From Galbula dea (lineage: Eukaryota > Chordata > Aves > Piciformes > Galbulidae): DNA of 64,000 nt. Where the stretch lies: contig VWZX01004666.1 of NCBI GenBank assembly GCA_013399015.1, forward strand, positions 6,044,979 through 6,108,978. The letters run 5' to 3'. Within the stretch, counting starts at the first letter, position 1; every line of letters starts with the position of its first letter. Both the position numbers and the translations under genes were made by a program. Under the pieces are notes generated by a model, which worked only from the letters and a program-made list of their open reading frames with translations, was not told the DNA's origin and made no database searches. Below are positions 47,880-61,400 of this stretch, piece after piece.

Positions 47880-50800
47880 TATTTTAGCACATCACTTAAA
47901 GCTTAAGTAACTTGTGCAGTTTTAAATGTTTAACACATGGGAATAATGTGAAACATCAACATCCAGCTGAAACTCATCTCTTGCAAGGGAGTGACTCTGT
48001 AACAAAGCCTCTTCAGTTTGAGCAAGTTGAAGTCCACTTCTTGGCAGTTGCTCTGCTTAAAGCCAGGGAAGAATGTTGACTAGCCAGTGATTAACATAAC
48101 AGAAACCAGATTTTTGGTAGGATTTCACAATGTATTTTTTTAAGTAAGGTTTTTTTTTGGGCTTGAGGGGTAGAGTTTTGGAGGAAGCCATAATGGAGGA
48201 CAGAAGTGTGAGAATTATTCCAAGGTATTTACCCTAAGAAGAGGTTCTTAATGTATTGGCAGATTGTTGCTTTTCAGAGATGGGATGCTGCAATATGAGA
48301 TCTTTGTGTTGGATCAGGGGTTGAGATGTAAGTTCTGAAATGCTTGAGGAAGTTTGAGTGAGTTTTCCTGCTGGGGTAGACAGTTAAGAATGATATTCCA
48401 GGCTCTTCCAGTCATACACAATACATTGATTTGTTGATGGATTACATGAGGGTAATGAAATAAAGCACATTCAGTCCTTTAACATCTCGAAGTTCCTGTA
48501 CCACTGTAATGGCAAGATATTTTAGTGTAAGAGAGTTGATTGTGTACTATGCAAATGAACTTTCAATTGTGGTCTTGCAAAGCAGCACACTTAACTGCAG
48601 CTTTCATGAGTTTAGGGACTGAAATCTTTCCAGCAGGATTCTCTGGTGCCAGTTTGGGGTTTGAGACAAAACACTAAACAGAAGTTAAAACTGGAAAGAG
48701 TAATAAATATTTCATGTTAGTATTAAATGTACATGAAATATTGTGGTTGTTCTCTCAGAGGGGGAACAGGATAGCAGTGCCTTTTGAAGAGTTGGCAGCT
48801 GTCCTGAGGCCAAAAGGGGTCCTTCTCTGTAAATTTTGGATGTTCTCATTCACTTCCAGCTGAAGCAGATGTAGGGATGGGGGCTGAGGCTGAATACTGC
48901 TATTTAAGTTCTAAAAGGAGTAAGTCAGGATAACTCTGAGCTGTCAGGCTCTCTCATGGCTTCCCTGCAATCAGGATTGTGATGAGGCCTTTATTTAACA
49001 GGAAAATGCTTCCATATATATGAGGTAAAAATCTTGTAATACAATAAAAATCTCTTCTTCCAAATAGTCTTTAAAGTGTTAATTTTTTTGCAGAGGGGCA
49101 TGTCTGTAGCTAGAACTCAGAACACCAACACTTTTAATGCAGTGACTGTACTGGAAGAACAGAGCTGCTCATCTTCTCTTTATTAATAAGTCAAATGAAG
49201 TCTCTTAAGACCAAGCAACTTTGTACATGAGGCCACCACAAGCCATCTTCATCTGGTGATGCTGTTCTTTTCACCTGATGAAGCCAGGTGGTCTTAGCAG
49301 GCTGGATTTTTTTCATGGACAGTTCACATGGCTCATGACAGTATGTACATGTGCTGTTCTCAGCTTATGCAAAATTGATCTCGTGCTTTTTCCCTGCCTC
49401 ATTGTGGATCTTCTCCACAGGCTGCAGTCCTTCAGGAAAAACTCTATCCCACAGTGGTCTCTCCAGGAGAGTCTTTGCTTGGGTACGCAGAGCTGCTCCT
49501 CCCTTTCTGACCTGGGTGCTCACAGGGCTCATTTCTGACACTTTTCCTTACAGCTGTGCAGTTTTCCTCTTAAATGTGTTTACTGCAGAGGCTCTACCTG
49601 TTTCAGTGATGAGCTCAGCTGTGCCCTGTGGTTGGGCTGCTCTGGGGCTGGTTGGAACCTGTTGGAACCGGCTGTGTCAGGCATGGGGCAGCCCTGCTCT
49701 CTCCTCAGAGTTTCCCGCCAACACCTGAGCACAGACACCTGATACACTGAGAATCAAGTGTGTTAGGTTCCTTCAGAACTGCCTCTGCACCTCTTCTGTG
49801 GATATCCTGGGGTACAGAGGTAAGGCCACGGGTGCTGTTGTGTGTAAAAGGAGAAATGGCCCGTGAGGGCCAAACCGCCATTTCTCTGTGGCAGGAGGCA
49901 GGGGTGGGCTGCAGTGTTGAAGGAGAGGGTGGCAAGAGGGCATGTGGCAGTGTGGTGAATGGCTGGGATTTGGTTACTGTGCTCCAACAAATATGAGGAA
50001 ATCAATGTCTCTCCACCTTCACAAACTGAAGAAACAGTATTTAAACATGGCTTTTGCCTTAACTTAATTCAGTTAATAATGGCTGTAGTTAAACTGCAAG
50101 TTTGATTCATAATTGGTATTTCTGTTACCACAAAGTACAGCCATTACATTTTCAAATACATTAAGCCATAAGAAACTGCTTTATGCCACCTAAAGTTTCA
50201 TAATACATTTATGTGTTATTGGAAGCATAATTCACATGCAGTGCGTTATTAAAACTTCACCAGCTTCCAGTTTAAATCTTTGTACAGTGATTTAACTCCC
50301 TTCTTATTCTTTACGTGACATATTCATAGTAATTAAAGATGGCTATGTCCTTACAGTCTGTACCAAGAAGTCATGTGGTGTGCAGGAGAAGCAGCAGCAG
50401 TCCTCTTGGTCTCAGATGTTGTAATAAGATTGTAGCCACGAATTAGATCTTCCTCTCCAGGACTTCTCTGAATAGATCAAACAAATGGTACTCTTAATTA
50501 ATGGAAATACAGTACATTATAGGCTATGCTATGAATGCTAATAATGTAATTTTTCTCACAGATATTAAAAGTTTCTCATTTTGTATTATAGCACTCCATG
50601 ACATGCAATTGTCTTTTGCTGCTAAATCTAAGCAGTTCTATTGTTAGCATGAAAGACCTAAATTACTAGAGACTGCATTTAGATGTGTAAAATCTCTATC
50701 TTGCTATTTCCCGTATGAATATTTTATACTTGTTTCTATTACAGATTATAAGGATTTTGGATGGAATTTTTTTTAGCTAAGCTACCCACTAATATGTAAC

Positions 50801-53800
50801 TTATGAAATCTGGTTATTCAAGAAAAATAAGTTTAACAAGCGTAAGAGTAAACTTCTTCAGTTATAAATATTGAATATGGCACCATCTGATTTCATTTTA
50901 TCTTGGTTTTTAAACCTGTTATGCATTATTTTGTCTTTACCTCTCATAAAGACCTCATCTTGCTCTCGCTGAAATATGTGCTGGAAATCTCTTCTTTGCT
51001 TAGCATGTTGTCAGGGGAGATAACAGCTTTTATGTATTTCCACCCCCCTTTCTTTAGGCTTTGGCTGAGGGTTCCTTGTTTGTTTTGGAGAGACATCTCC
51101 ATATTTCAAAGAGAACTTACTTCTGCTAAAACCCCAGATCTGTATGCTCCCTACAGTGAAAAGAAAGCTATGGGGTTTTTTTCAGTTTGTTTTGCATATT
51201 TTCCAACAACTAAGGAGAAATATGCTACGTAACAAGCATTTTGATTAAAAAAAAAAAAATGCTGCTCAACGGATAGACGTTAAAACTCTTCTTATAGAGG
51301 GAAGAGAAGCTGACCTGAAGTTACTGAACACTCCGAAGCAAACTGTTGCTGTTATGTTCACTATTTTAAAAGAATAGGTTTGTTTCCTGTCTCTAAAACA
51401 TGCAGTTTCATTAAGGAGAAGGTAATTGATGATAAAAGCAGGAAGTGAGTGCACATTTTGATCTTAAATGCTATGTAAGTGAGATACTGTCAGAAGAAAA
51501 CTGCATTGCCTACTTTAGCTGTATAAACTTGACAGCAGGCTGGAAGATGCTATTATTTTGTATCAAACAGGATGAGATTTTCAAAAATCAGTTCTACAGC
51601 TTATAAGCATTATGGAGCCTTAATTGTTTCCTTATGCTCCATTCTACAAATATACTAAACATTAACAATCAATTAGCTATGAATGTGCCAGACTGTTCCT
51701 TAATATGAAATGTCTGCTGTGTCTTAATTTTTGCCTTGAGTAGCTATTTTCACAGAGCTAACTCATAATATCTTACAGTCTCAGTGCAATTCCAACTAAA
51801 TATTTTGATATTTAGTCCCTTGACTGCCTCTTGGAGCTCCTTTGTCAAATGGGTTCCTTTGTAAGCTCTCGGGGAATATGACATGCACCTGGACCTGTAC
51901 AGATGCCAGTGTGAGACAAGTCATGTGGAATGCCTGAAGGATGTAATAAATGTTGCATGCAATGCAAATTCTGTTGACAGAGATATCTGAGGGAGAGTGG
52001 AATTCTTATCTAGCTACTTGAAGGACTTTGTATGAAAATAAACTACTAGTAGTGTAGGAATTGCCATATTGCATCAAACTATCAAGTTTGATTTCTTGCC
52101 CTTAGGAATGCTTGCTGTTTTATAATCTGCTTATTCAGAGAATGAAGAACTGCCTTTCTATGAATATACCTGTCTAGGTGACTCAGAGAGAAAGGGATAC
52201 TTGTTCAGGGGAGAAGGGTAGATTCCTTGTTGATTTTCTGTGCAAGCTGTGACATCCTTCCCTGAAAGATGAGACTATGATATCCTCCCAACATACGCAT
52301 CAATGCAGCTACAATACGTCCAATTACTGCACTTTAAAAAACCAACCAAAACCAAAGAAAACATCTGCAAATACTTTTGTCCAGCTTCTTTAACTACAGT
52401 TGGTTACCAGATCCATCTGAAATTTACTCATCTTTAGTTTATCAGATATTTTCCCTGTACATCAGCTGAAGAACATCCTAATTTTCTTCTTATGCTTCAA
52501 TTTCAAATGCATCAGTTAAATCTCCTTTTTTTTCAGATGTTTTACATGACTAGTGTTTAGAAAAACATGCCTTCTCTTGAATATGGCTGACCTTCTCCTG
52601 AGTTATGCTTGGGGCCATAGCTACTGGGCAAGGCAGATCAGACTTGTATTGACCGCAACTAGGAGCCTGGATGCACAGAGTAAGCTGCTCTACCTTCAGT
52701 CTGGTCAGACATAACCAGTATTTAGAAATTTGTTTCTTTATTTCAAGCTAAGCAAGTGCAGTCATGATACAGTTTATCCATTTACTGATTAGCTCCTCTG
52801 CAAAGTGTGAATATTGGGGCTAAATGACATCTAAACATCCCTTGTAGGCATCAATGGGAGTTTTGCACAAGCGCATGCAGTTTTATGTTCTACAGTAAAT
52901 ATTAATGAAATACAACTTTAATGGAACCACTATTAAGTTCTCTTTCATCCTAGATAAAGCTGTTCATTTTGAGTATCTTTGCTTATGTTTATTTTCTAAT
53001 TATTCCTTTTCCTTCAGTTTCTTACATGGAAAATTTAATCCATATATATATGTGTGTGTGTGTATCTAAGAATTAGGCTACCAGAATATATTTTATTTTG
53101 CAATTTTCACTAACAGCTGTTTGAAAATAGTAATAGCCAGTGAAAACATGGAAAGACAGGTGGAATTTAGGGCCCACTAAATAATTAAAGTTGTGACGAG
53201 ATTACTTCCTATTCACGAAAGCTTGCTCAGCCAGCTGCAGAAAAGAGGAAATGACATAGCTATCCACCCTGGCTTTATTTTCAGTACTCAAATCTTGTGT
53301 GTTTCATCCTCAAGGTTCAGCAGTATGTTTACACTATAGCTTTATTGAGGTCTGTATTATTGAAAGCCTGTTCTGGAGAGAAGTTCATGCAGAAATCACT
53401 CCTGACAGTGGAAAATTAAATTCAGCTAATTGCATAAATATAGGCAGGACTCAAAGCATTTACAAGCTGCAGCAAGGGTAGCTTAAAATAACATTCATAA
53501 ACTGCTCAGTTCTGGTAACAACTGATAACCAGCATTAATGCATAACACAGAAAAGCAATTATATACATTTAAATCCATCCCCTCTGTACAAGTAACCAGA
53601 AATGTTCCTTCAAAATGTTCTACTGCAGTGTATGAGGCTTGACTTAGACATTGGTGTGATGAGATAAACAGTTTAATTGGTGCTTTAGCACACTAGCAAC
53701 TTACTTATCACAGTATGTGGGATTCAGTGACTAGGGAGCCATTAAAGATTATCTTTCCTAAAGAACTTAAAAATGGCATGTCCTTTCCACTTGCTTTCCT

Positions 53801-55360
53801 CTAAGCCTCTCTTCTGAATATCCTATTTACCTTTTGGAATCTCCTTGTTTTCCTCAGTGTCCAGTCTCAAAGGGAAAGCTTATCTTGGAGTTTTCTCCCA
53901 GGTCGAATATGTTGCCTCCATTTATCTCTCTATCCAGATGAAAGCCTCTACTGATCTAAAGGAGTTTTGGGAGTTTAGTGCTTGGAAAGTTTACAGTGTG
54001 GGCCATGTGGGACAGAAAAAAAAAGTTTTGCATGGCTGCCCAGTGATTCTCACAGGCTCTGAGACTATCCCACTTTCCAGATGTGTACAATCCAACTTTA
54101 CCATTGCCTGATGGGAAAGGTGGAGACAGTCTTATCTCAAAAAAACCCAGAACAGCTACAAATAATTGTCTCTTCCAATTTTATGTTCTGCATCTTTTCC
54201 AGAAGCAGAAAAAAATTCACAATAAAGAAACAGCACCAGGATACACATGAGGAAAATGCCTTCTGTTACATGGTCTTGAGGATGAGGAATGGTAATGGAA
54301 AAGTTGAATAAGAGGCTAAGCATTCAATCTCTCCAGTCTGACAAAATAGTCTGAAACACACTGCTTCATTTTCACATGTTTGTGGAGACTGTTAACCCAG
54401 TCCTGAGCCTGCAGTTAGACACAAATGGGAATGTGCTAATTTACAAACTGGAAGAGCTTTTAATATTTTTTGCTGGTGTTTAACATACATGTATTCAGTT
54501 CCTCCTTTGTGGTTACCAAAAATACCAAAAGCTTTACAGACACTTACTTTTTGGTTGGTAAGGGGGACCAAAGAGTAAAGGGGGACATGCTTTTAGTACT
54601 TAATAAGCATCTAGTATTTTGATACTCTACACACTGCATAATGATTATCACTAAGATTGTCTTGCTAGAGCTGTAGCTGTCAGTAGGGGAGGCAATTACT
54701 AAGTGAGGGTATAGAAATACTCCTGAATCAAGACTCTGCAATAAGCTGTCATATTTATAGGCACTAGAGAGAATATATTCATAGTAAAATATAATTTATT
54801 ATTTTTATGCAGATTTGGAAATTGTTGAACAGCTGGGCAGTCAATTTACAGCACTGTGTATGTCTGTGTTTGTGCTTCACCTTCTGCAGGAGTAGAAGGA
54901 TTCCTACACCATCCATTTTCAGAGATGGGTTCTACCATTTGGAGAACATAATTGCCTTCCCTTAGGTACTCCCATCAAGCATCTGTTCAACAGTCACCCT
55001 AAAAACCCAGCTCTAAAATGCTGCTTCACCACTTATGACATTTTTTCCTCTCCACAAATATTTTTCACCCCTGGATTCTTAGAGTGCTGAGTTTTATGCC
55101 CTTCTGAGAGACACAGATGAGATTATTTTGCTGGCTTCAACTTGTTTTCCCAGAATGCTTGACTCTTACTGACAGTCATTGTCTTCCATTCTTGCATCCC
55201 ACTGGTAGGCTTTCCGTGCCTCAGGACAGTCTTTAAATCAAAGAGTCTGATTTTCTGATGTGCTGATCTCTTACCATTCCACCCAGCTTCGGTTGGCATT
55301 GTGAGTGTTCAGCACTACTGAAAATTAGCCTCCAAGGGTGTAACTAGTAGCATGTGTTCT
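47880..55360. other. Intergenic, no supported gene
   Basis: This AT-rich region downstream of PIF1 has a moderately GC-rich patch at about 49.2-49.95 kb. Short open frames are scattered on both strands without domains or consistent splice borders. A weak minus-strand exon-like segment at 50351-50467 is discussed as a finding. Confidence 0.5.
53042..53063. repeat. Short TA/TG microsatellite
   Basis: An alternating run of AT dinucleotides passes into GT dinucleotides across these bases, an ordinary simple repeat. Confidence 0.8.
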
Positions 55361-55362
55361 TT

Positions 55363-55425
55363 TATCGGTTGGACTAGATGATCTTGAGGGTCCTTTCCAA
55401 CCGTAATGGTTCTGTGATTCTGTGA
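55363..55425 (+). mobile_element. CR1 LINE 3' tail fragment
   Basis: GGTTGGACTAGATGATCTTG and GGTCCTTTCCAACCGTAATG are followed by the terminal octamer repeats TTCTGTGATTCTGTGA. This is the diagnostic very 3' end of a CR1 element, cut off sharply on its 5' side. Confidence 0.85.
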
Positions 55426-55429
55426 GGCT

Positions 55430-58400
55430 TTGGCTCACTTGTGCTGAGTTGCTGCTTTAATAGCTTTGAACTTTCTTAGGTCACTGAATCACAATTAATT
55501 TCCTACTGGAGTTTATGATTGTAAGAGAAAAGCATTGTCTTGGGAAAGAATGTGCTGGGGTGGAGTTGCTTTTTGCTTTACCCTCCCTTCTTGTTACCTT
55601 CTTCACCTGAAAGCTAAAGGTAAACTGTTATACAGAAGCAGCAAAATATTTTATTATAAACTCAGTTTCCATGATGTGACAAATTGCTCACCACTATTAT
55701 TTCTATAGGCTTATTGAATTTTAATTCAGAGGTGGATGAAATTTTCATGCTAGGGTTTCCTAACATACTTTTCCTAATGTGTCCAGTTAGTCAGATCACC
55801 ACCCTATCTGACCTGTAACCTAAGGTTGACCAGGACAATTTCTGAATCCTGTTGGCTTAAATGTATAATTGCTAATATGAACAAAGATAAATGACAGTCT
55901 GCAGTGGACAGGCCTAACATCTCAAGACCACCTCTGAAGTTCTGTGGTCGCATAGTGAGCTTAAATAAGCTGAAAACCATCTCTAGGTCTAAAATTCCTG
56001 AGCCAAATATGCAAGATTCAGAGGAAAGCTACCAGCTTGCTTTGCAAAAATCTCTTTCTTGCAATTTAAGACACTGAACTTAAGCCTCTAAGCAGGCTGG
56101 TAACTGGAGGTACCCAAGGGTGCTTCCTGCAACTCTCTCTGCTTATTCGTAGAGGCCAGCATACCTCAGAAAGCTGGAAATTCAATGCAGTGACAAGTGT
56201 TAAGGAATAAAAGGGGATCCTACCAAATGTCCAAAGAGCATGTGAGAGCAGAAGGGCACTCAAGCATTACCATTTTAGGGGGATTTTTGGAACACTGTGA
56301 ATTCAGCACAAGGAAGCATACGAATGGATACAGTTTACCTCCTGGGACACAGAAAAGATGCCCCCAAAACTGACCCCGGACAGACCAACTTGCTGGTCTC
56401 CAAATAGATCTTTTTAGTACAGCACCAAGCCACTTGTCCAGCAGATCATTTCCTTTTGAGGAAGCTGTGCACCCAGTGGTAGAATTCACATGGCAAAAAT
56501 TCTGCCTTACCTGTGCTTTCAGGTAAGTTGACTAGAACACAAAAGGCAAGAATATAGCAGTGTGTTACTAGCCTGCCTGGGGTTCTTGTGAGCAAAAGCT
56601 GCTTCTGAGATACTCCAGCTAAGCATGTCTGTCTGCCTGTCTCAGCTATATTCCCTTGTCATCCAGCACCATTGTTTCTGCAGGAGTTAGTTGTTTTGGC
56701 ATGCTACATAACTGCAATATTTCAGTCACATAGCATAGAGGATGTAAACTAATGGGGTTTTATGTTCTCTCAGTAAACTGTTACTGAAACTGGAAGACCA
56801 TAGCAAAATAACAGAGGTGCAACTGTCTGTAGCTGTATGAAAGAGATAGTGGGATGCACAATAGCTGTAACGATTTCCTGCTTAGCATACACTAGCACAA
56901 TTCATTCTCACAACAACTTTGTCCTGTGACGAAGGCAGATCAAATGATGTTGCAAACATGGCTGAGAGAGAGATGGCACTGTAGTCCTCTAGCTGTGCCT
57001 GCCAGCAAGGACAAAGCGTGCATGTAGAAGCTGGGAAAAAAACAACCTTTAATTGCCATCTTATCTTTTGTATTTATCTGTTTCAACTGAGTGCAGTGCC
57101 TTCTAACTGAACCAAGGTAATTTCAGAATGGAATAAAACCAACACGGACTCAAGTGAATACATAAAAGGTGGACTGAGCTTCCTACACCATAGATACATA
57201 TTAGAGGAAAAAAAAAAGCAGCTCTATTTCTGAACCCTTTTAACCCCCCAAAACGTCCTTTATTTGCAGTAGAAGGGCTTTCACTGTAGTATCATATGAT
57301 CTATGATTATCTGTTGAAAGAAAAAGCTATAGAACACTCAAGTCACATTCTGAAATCAATGCATCAAGTACAGTGGTCAGGCTATTTCTTGTCCTCCATA
57401 ACTGTTTGTGGTGGCAATGATAAAAATCCTTGGCATTTCCCAAGAAATTAATGTCATTAATGTACTATAAAAACAATTAATTAATCTGTGTGCCTCCCAT
57501 ATCTTTTTCTTTTACAGTCAAGGTTTCGGCCTTGCAGATCTGTGAGACAGTTTGCACACAAGAATTTGTGAGGGTTCCTCTTACGTAGCAGCTACTGCTG
57601 TCGGGGAGGGCACAAAAGATGTTTTCATATTATGTTTTTCACTTACATATTGGGTATTGAATGAACCAAAATAAGGCAAGTTAGGAGCTAGTTTGGTGTA
57701 TAGCTGGCTCCACTGTGATTTTCTGTGAGTTCCTTTGGGATTAAGAGCAGCATTCAGCAGCCAAATACCTTTGAAAACCTGGTCCTTAAAGTGCTTAAAT
57801 GTGTACAGCTGTTACAGAATTGGTAAAGCTCCCATAGCTACTAAAGAAGTGAACAGGTGGGACATGACAAACACATTGGCTTTGGCAAAATAGCTGCAGA
57901 AGAGCAGCTCTGGCCGAGGTAGTCACAGCTGTTTTGTGATTACCCAGGAAAGGGCGGGGTGGTTTCTTTGCTACTAAATGCTTGAGTAGGTTGGTCTCTA
58001 TGGCTGACAGAGCTTTAGTCTATGTGAGAGAGCTGCTTTTTAAATGGACAGTTTTCTACTCAGGTTTTGCACCAAGGAGAGGAAGTTGAGAGTTCATCTG
58101 ATGTCAGAGAAGCATAAAGAAATAGGATGTGCTCATTAAGGTTGGTTCACAAATGAATTTTTCATCAAGGGGACATTATTCATAGTGTCTCTGTTCTCAA
58201 AGTGTTGTGTGTGCAGTGCTGGCTTTCTAATACTAACGCATTTCAGAATATTTTCACTTGCATGGGTATTGCTGTCTCCAAAGCAGAGCTAGTGTTTCAT
58301 GGTATCTGCATGTTCAGGATAGTGATTTTTTTTGTTTGTTTGTCTGTTTTGTTCTTTTTTTGTCTTCAAAGTCAGTAGAAATCCTTTTTTCTTTGTTTTA

Positions 58401-61400
58401 AATTGTTGAACCAATTTGGACTATGAAGTATTATAAGGATCAGTTTAAATGTTTGTATGGTGCTTGCTTCAAAGATATAGAATACTATTTAAATGCTAAG
58501 ATTTAAATATGGGCTGTGAAGAAAGTGCTGCTGATTGAATTTTCAGAGGCAGCATGTTAGATAACACTGAACTTGTTATTTAAAGATAAGATGAAAGTCA
58601 TAAAAAATTCTTCCAAAGTGTGAACAGTAGAGAAAGCTTCTTAATTTCTTTGTAGAAAATAATATATCTTTGTTTGGTTTATGGATATTTAAATACCTGT
58701 AGGGCTCAATATGGATGAGTAGACTTATAAGAATATGTATGGGACTGTAATGGGGATGGGAGTCAAAGCCCATCACTTAGCCCAGGACTATCTCTCGTGT
58801 CACTACTGGTGCCAGGAATAATTGACAAGTCAAAGTTTTTTGTTGTTTTAAAATTTGATCCATGCGTGTAAAAGAAATGGAACAAACAAAACCTCTGCTA
58901 TGTGCACTACAGCCCAGAGGAGAAGGAAATACAGATGGGCAGACCTTAGAGGGACAGGTTGTAATTTTTCCTCTGAATGAAATACTGTTCTGTAGAACTC
59001 TACAGCATAGATACAAATGGCTTAAAGTTTTCTGTTAAATATATTGTAAAGCTTCCAGAAAACCATCACAATTTAATTCCCATTTTCTGCAGGGGGAATA
59101 AAAGCATATAGATTTTGATGTTGTATTTTATGCAGCAGGCACAAACCCCATTCTGCAAAATTCCTTTCATTAATAAACAGATACAATGGAAACTTAATAG
59201 TATATGTGCATAAGCATTTATGTTTCAAGTTTTTCCTCTTTAAATAGTCACCATTTCAAAGTCTGCAGGAAAAATAGTATTGATGGCTCTCTTGCAGAAT
59301 GTGCAATAAACATTTAAAAGATGTCCTCTTCTAGCTTCTTACACAAATACATTTCAGAATGTTAAAAACTTTAAGTATGAAGTGCTGCCTTCTGACTTGA
59401 GTGGGGTTTTTTGTTTCTTTTTCTCCCACAAGAACCAAGAATGTTTCAAACTAATCTGAAATGAGTTTTTGTGTTCTCTGACCAAAATCAACTATTTGCA
59501 TAGCCACACTCTTAATGTGTTTCATCTGCTCTTGTGTATTCTCAGGCAGACAGTACTCTGACATGCTGGCATGTTTTCAACCTAAGTGATAGCTTATATC
59601 AGTTTCACTCTGTGATTTACCATTTCAACATAAAGATGGAAACAAATCTATTTTCTATTTGTTTCAGCAAGAAGGTTTGCTTCATGAAACAGTATTTTAC
59701 TAGACTTCATCTGATACAGAATAATCGTTGTGACATATTCTGAGAAAGATGCTGTAGGGATTTTTTTAAAAGAAAAAGCAAAATTCCTTCTCAGAGGGAC
59801 CAGAACTTCTGAAAAGAATGAAAGGCCAGTGAATAGTTGTTTAGAATTTGTATCTTTCTTTCTTACCTTTCCCCAGAGATTTTACAAACACGTTTTCATA
59901 GAATATAGTTATCAGCACTGTGAAACACAGAGAATGCCTGTACCTTGCCAAAAATGTAATGTTGTAGTGCAGAAGCTGTCAATAATAAGATGTATTTTCT
60001 ATTCTGGAGGGCTACTTAAATCATGAAATGGAGTGAAAAACTAAATTTTTGATTCAGTGCAGGCCTAGGCATAATTTAAGCACTGGTTTTGCTGATTAGT
60101 TAGAAAAACACGCAACACTGGAGAGTATGCTGGATTTGGAGAACTTGTAACTGTGGTAAGAGTGTTGCTGCATGTAAACATCCAGGGATAGCTAGCACTG
60201 GGCAGAAAGCATTGTGTTGGCTAGCAAAGGCAGTATTAAGGAGAATTATATACAGCATGTATGTAATTTGTTGTTGATAAGATGATCGTTCTGATGGAAT
60301 CTTTTTCTGACAAATTGGGGGTTCAGACTCCCCCTTAGTTTCTCTGCATGGTTTCAGCTTGAAGTTACGAGTCAACCTAGATGATCTAATTTGCTGTGCT
60401 CTGCATCTGGTATGAGGGTGCACCTTTTATGAGCCTTTGCCAAGGGATATCTGGAAAATGGGGTCAGTGTTAGAATTCCATTTCATGTACTTTCAAGAAA
60501 CTTGTTCAGAATCTCATTGAAACAAGCTGCCCAATGGCCTGGAGCAATAAAAGGAGAGTACCATTGAGGTAAATGGGCAACAGTGCGATAGTTTTTTCCC
60601 CAGGGTCTTGTCTGGTATCAATTACCTTAGTATTTGAGTGTGTCCAAAACACTGTCACTTGTATGCAACATGCGTTGCTTTACCAACTGGAGCCAACAAT
60701 AAAATCTCCTATTGGAAGCACTTGTGGGAGGAGGAGAACATTGTCCAAGCTTTGCTGATGCATGTGGGTAACTTTTACATGCATACTAGTTTTTAGTTTT
60801 TCAGAGTAAAGCAGGTAAGCTCCAAACTGACTTGATAATTCAAAGAAGTATGTGGAAACACCTAAACACCTTAATGTGGTGTGAAGAAGCACAGTAGGTA
60901 TAAAGAAGTTGTGGATTTTGATTTCTTCTGCTCATATAGCTTATTCTGCGGCAAGACATTGTTACTTACTTTCCAGCACTGTGTTGCATGATGGCCAGTA
61001 GACAACACTGTACTGCTAAATTGCTGCACGTGAATTTCAGCTATCTATTTACATGCGTATGTTTAGCTAATTACTTAGCCCTGTATGCAGTCATGTTGTC
61101 AGACTTGCTTGTACAAATATTTATGTTCTAATAGATGTCAAAAAATAATGCATCGAGATTGGTATGGCAAAGGCCTTTCAGAGCTAAATACATATAAAAG
61201 AAGTGACATTGTTCAATGGCAAGACTCAGAAAGGATTTCACAATAAATCTCCTAGACTGCTCAGGGAAAAGGGAACTGATGAATATTGACAACCAGGAGC
61301 TAGCCTTGGTTTGATTTCAAACTGAGAGACTTTAGTATTATTGAGAATGTTACAGGTGCACACCCATATGGAATGCAATGCAATAATTTGTAATCCTGGG

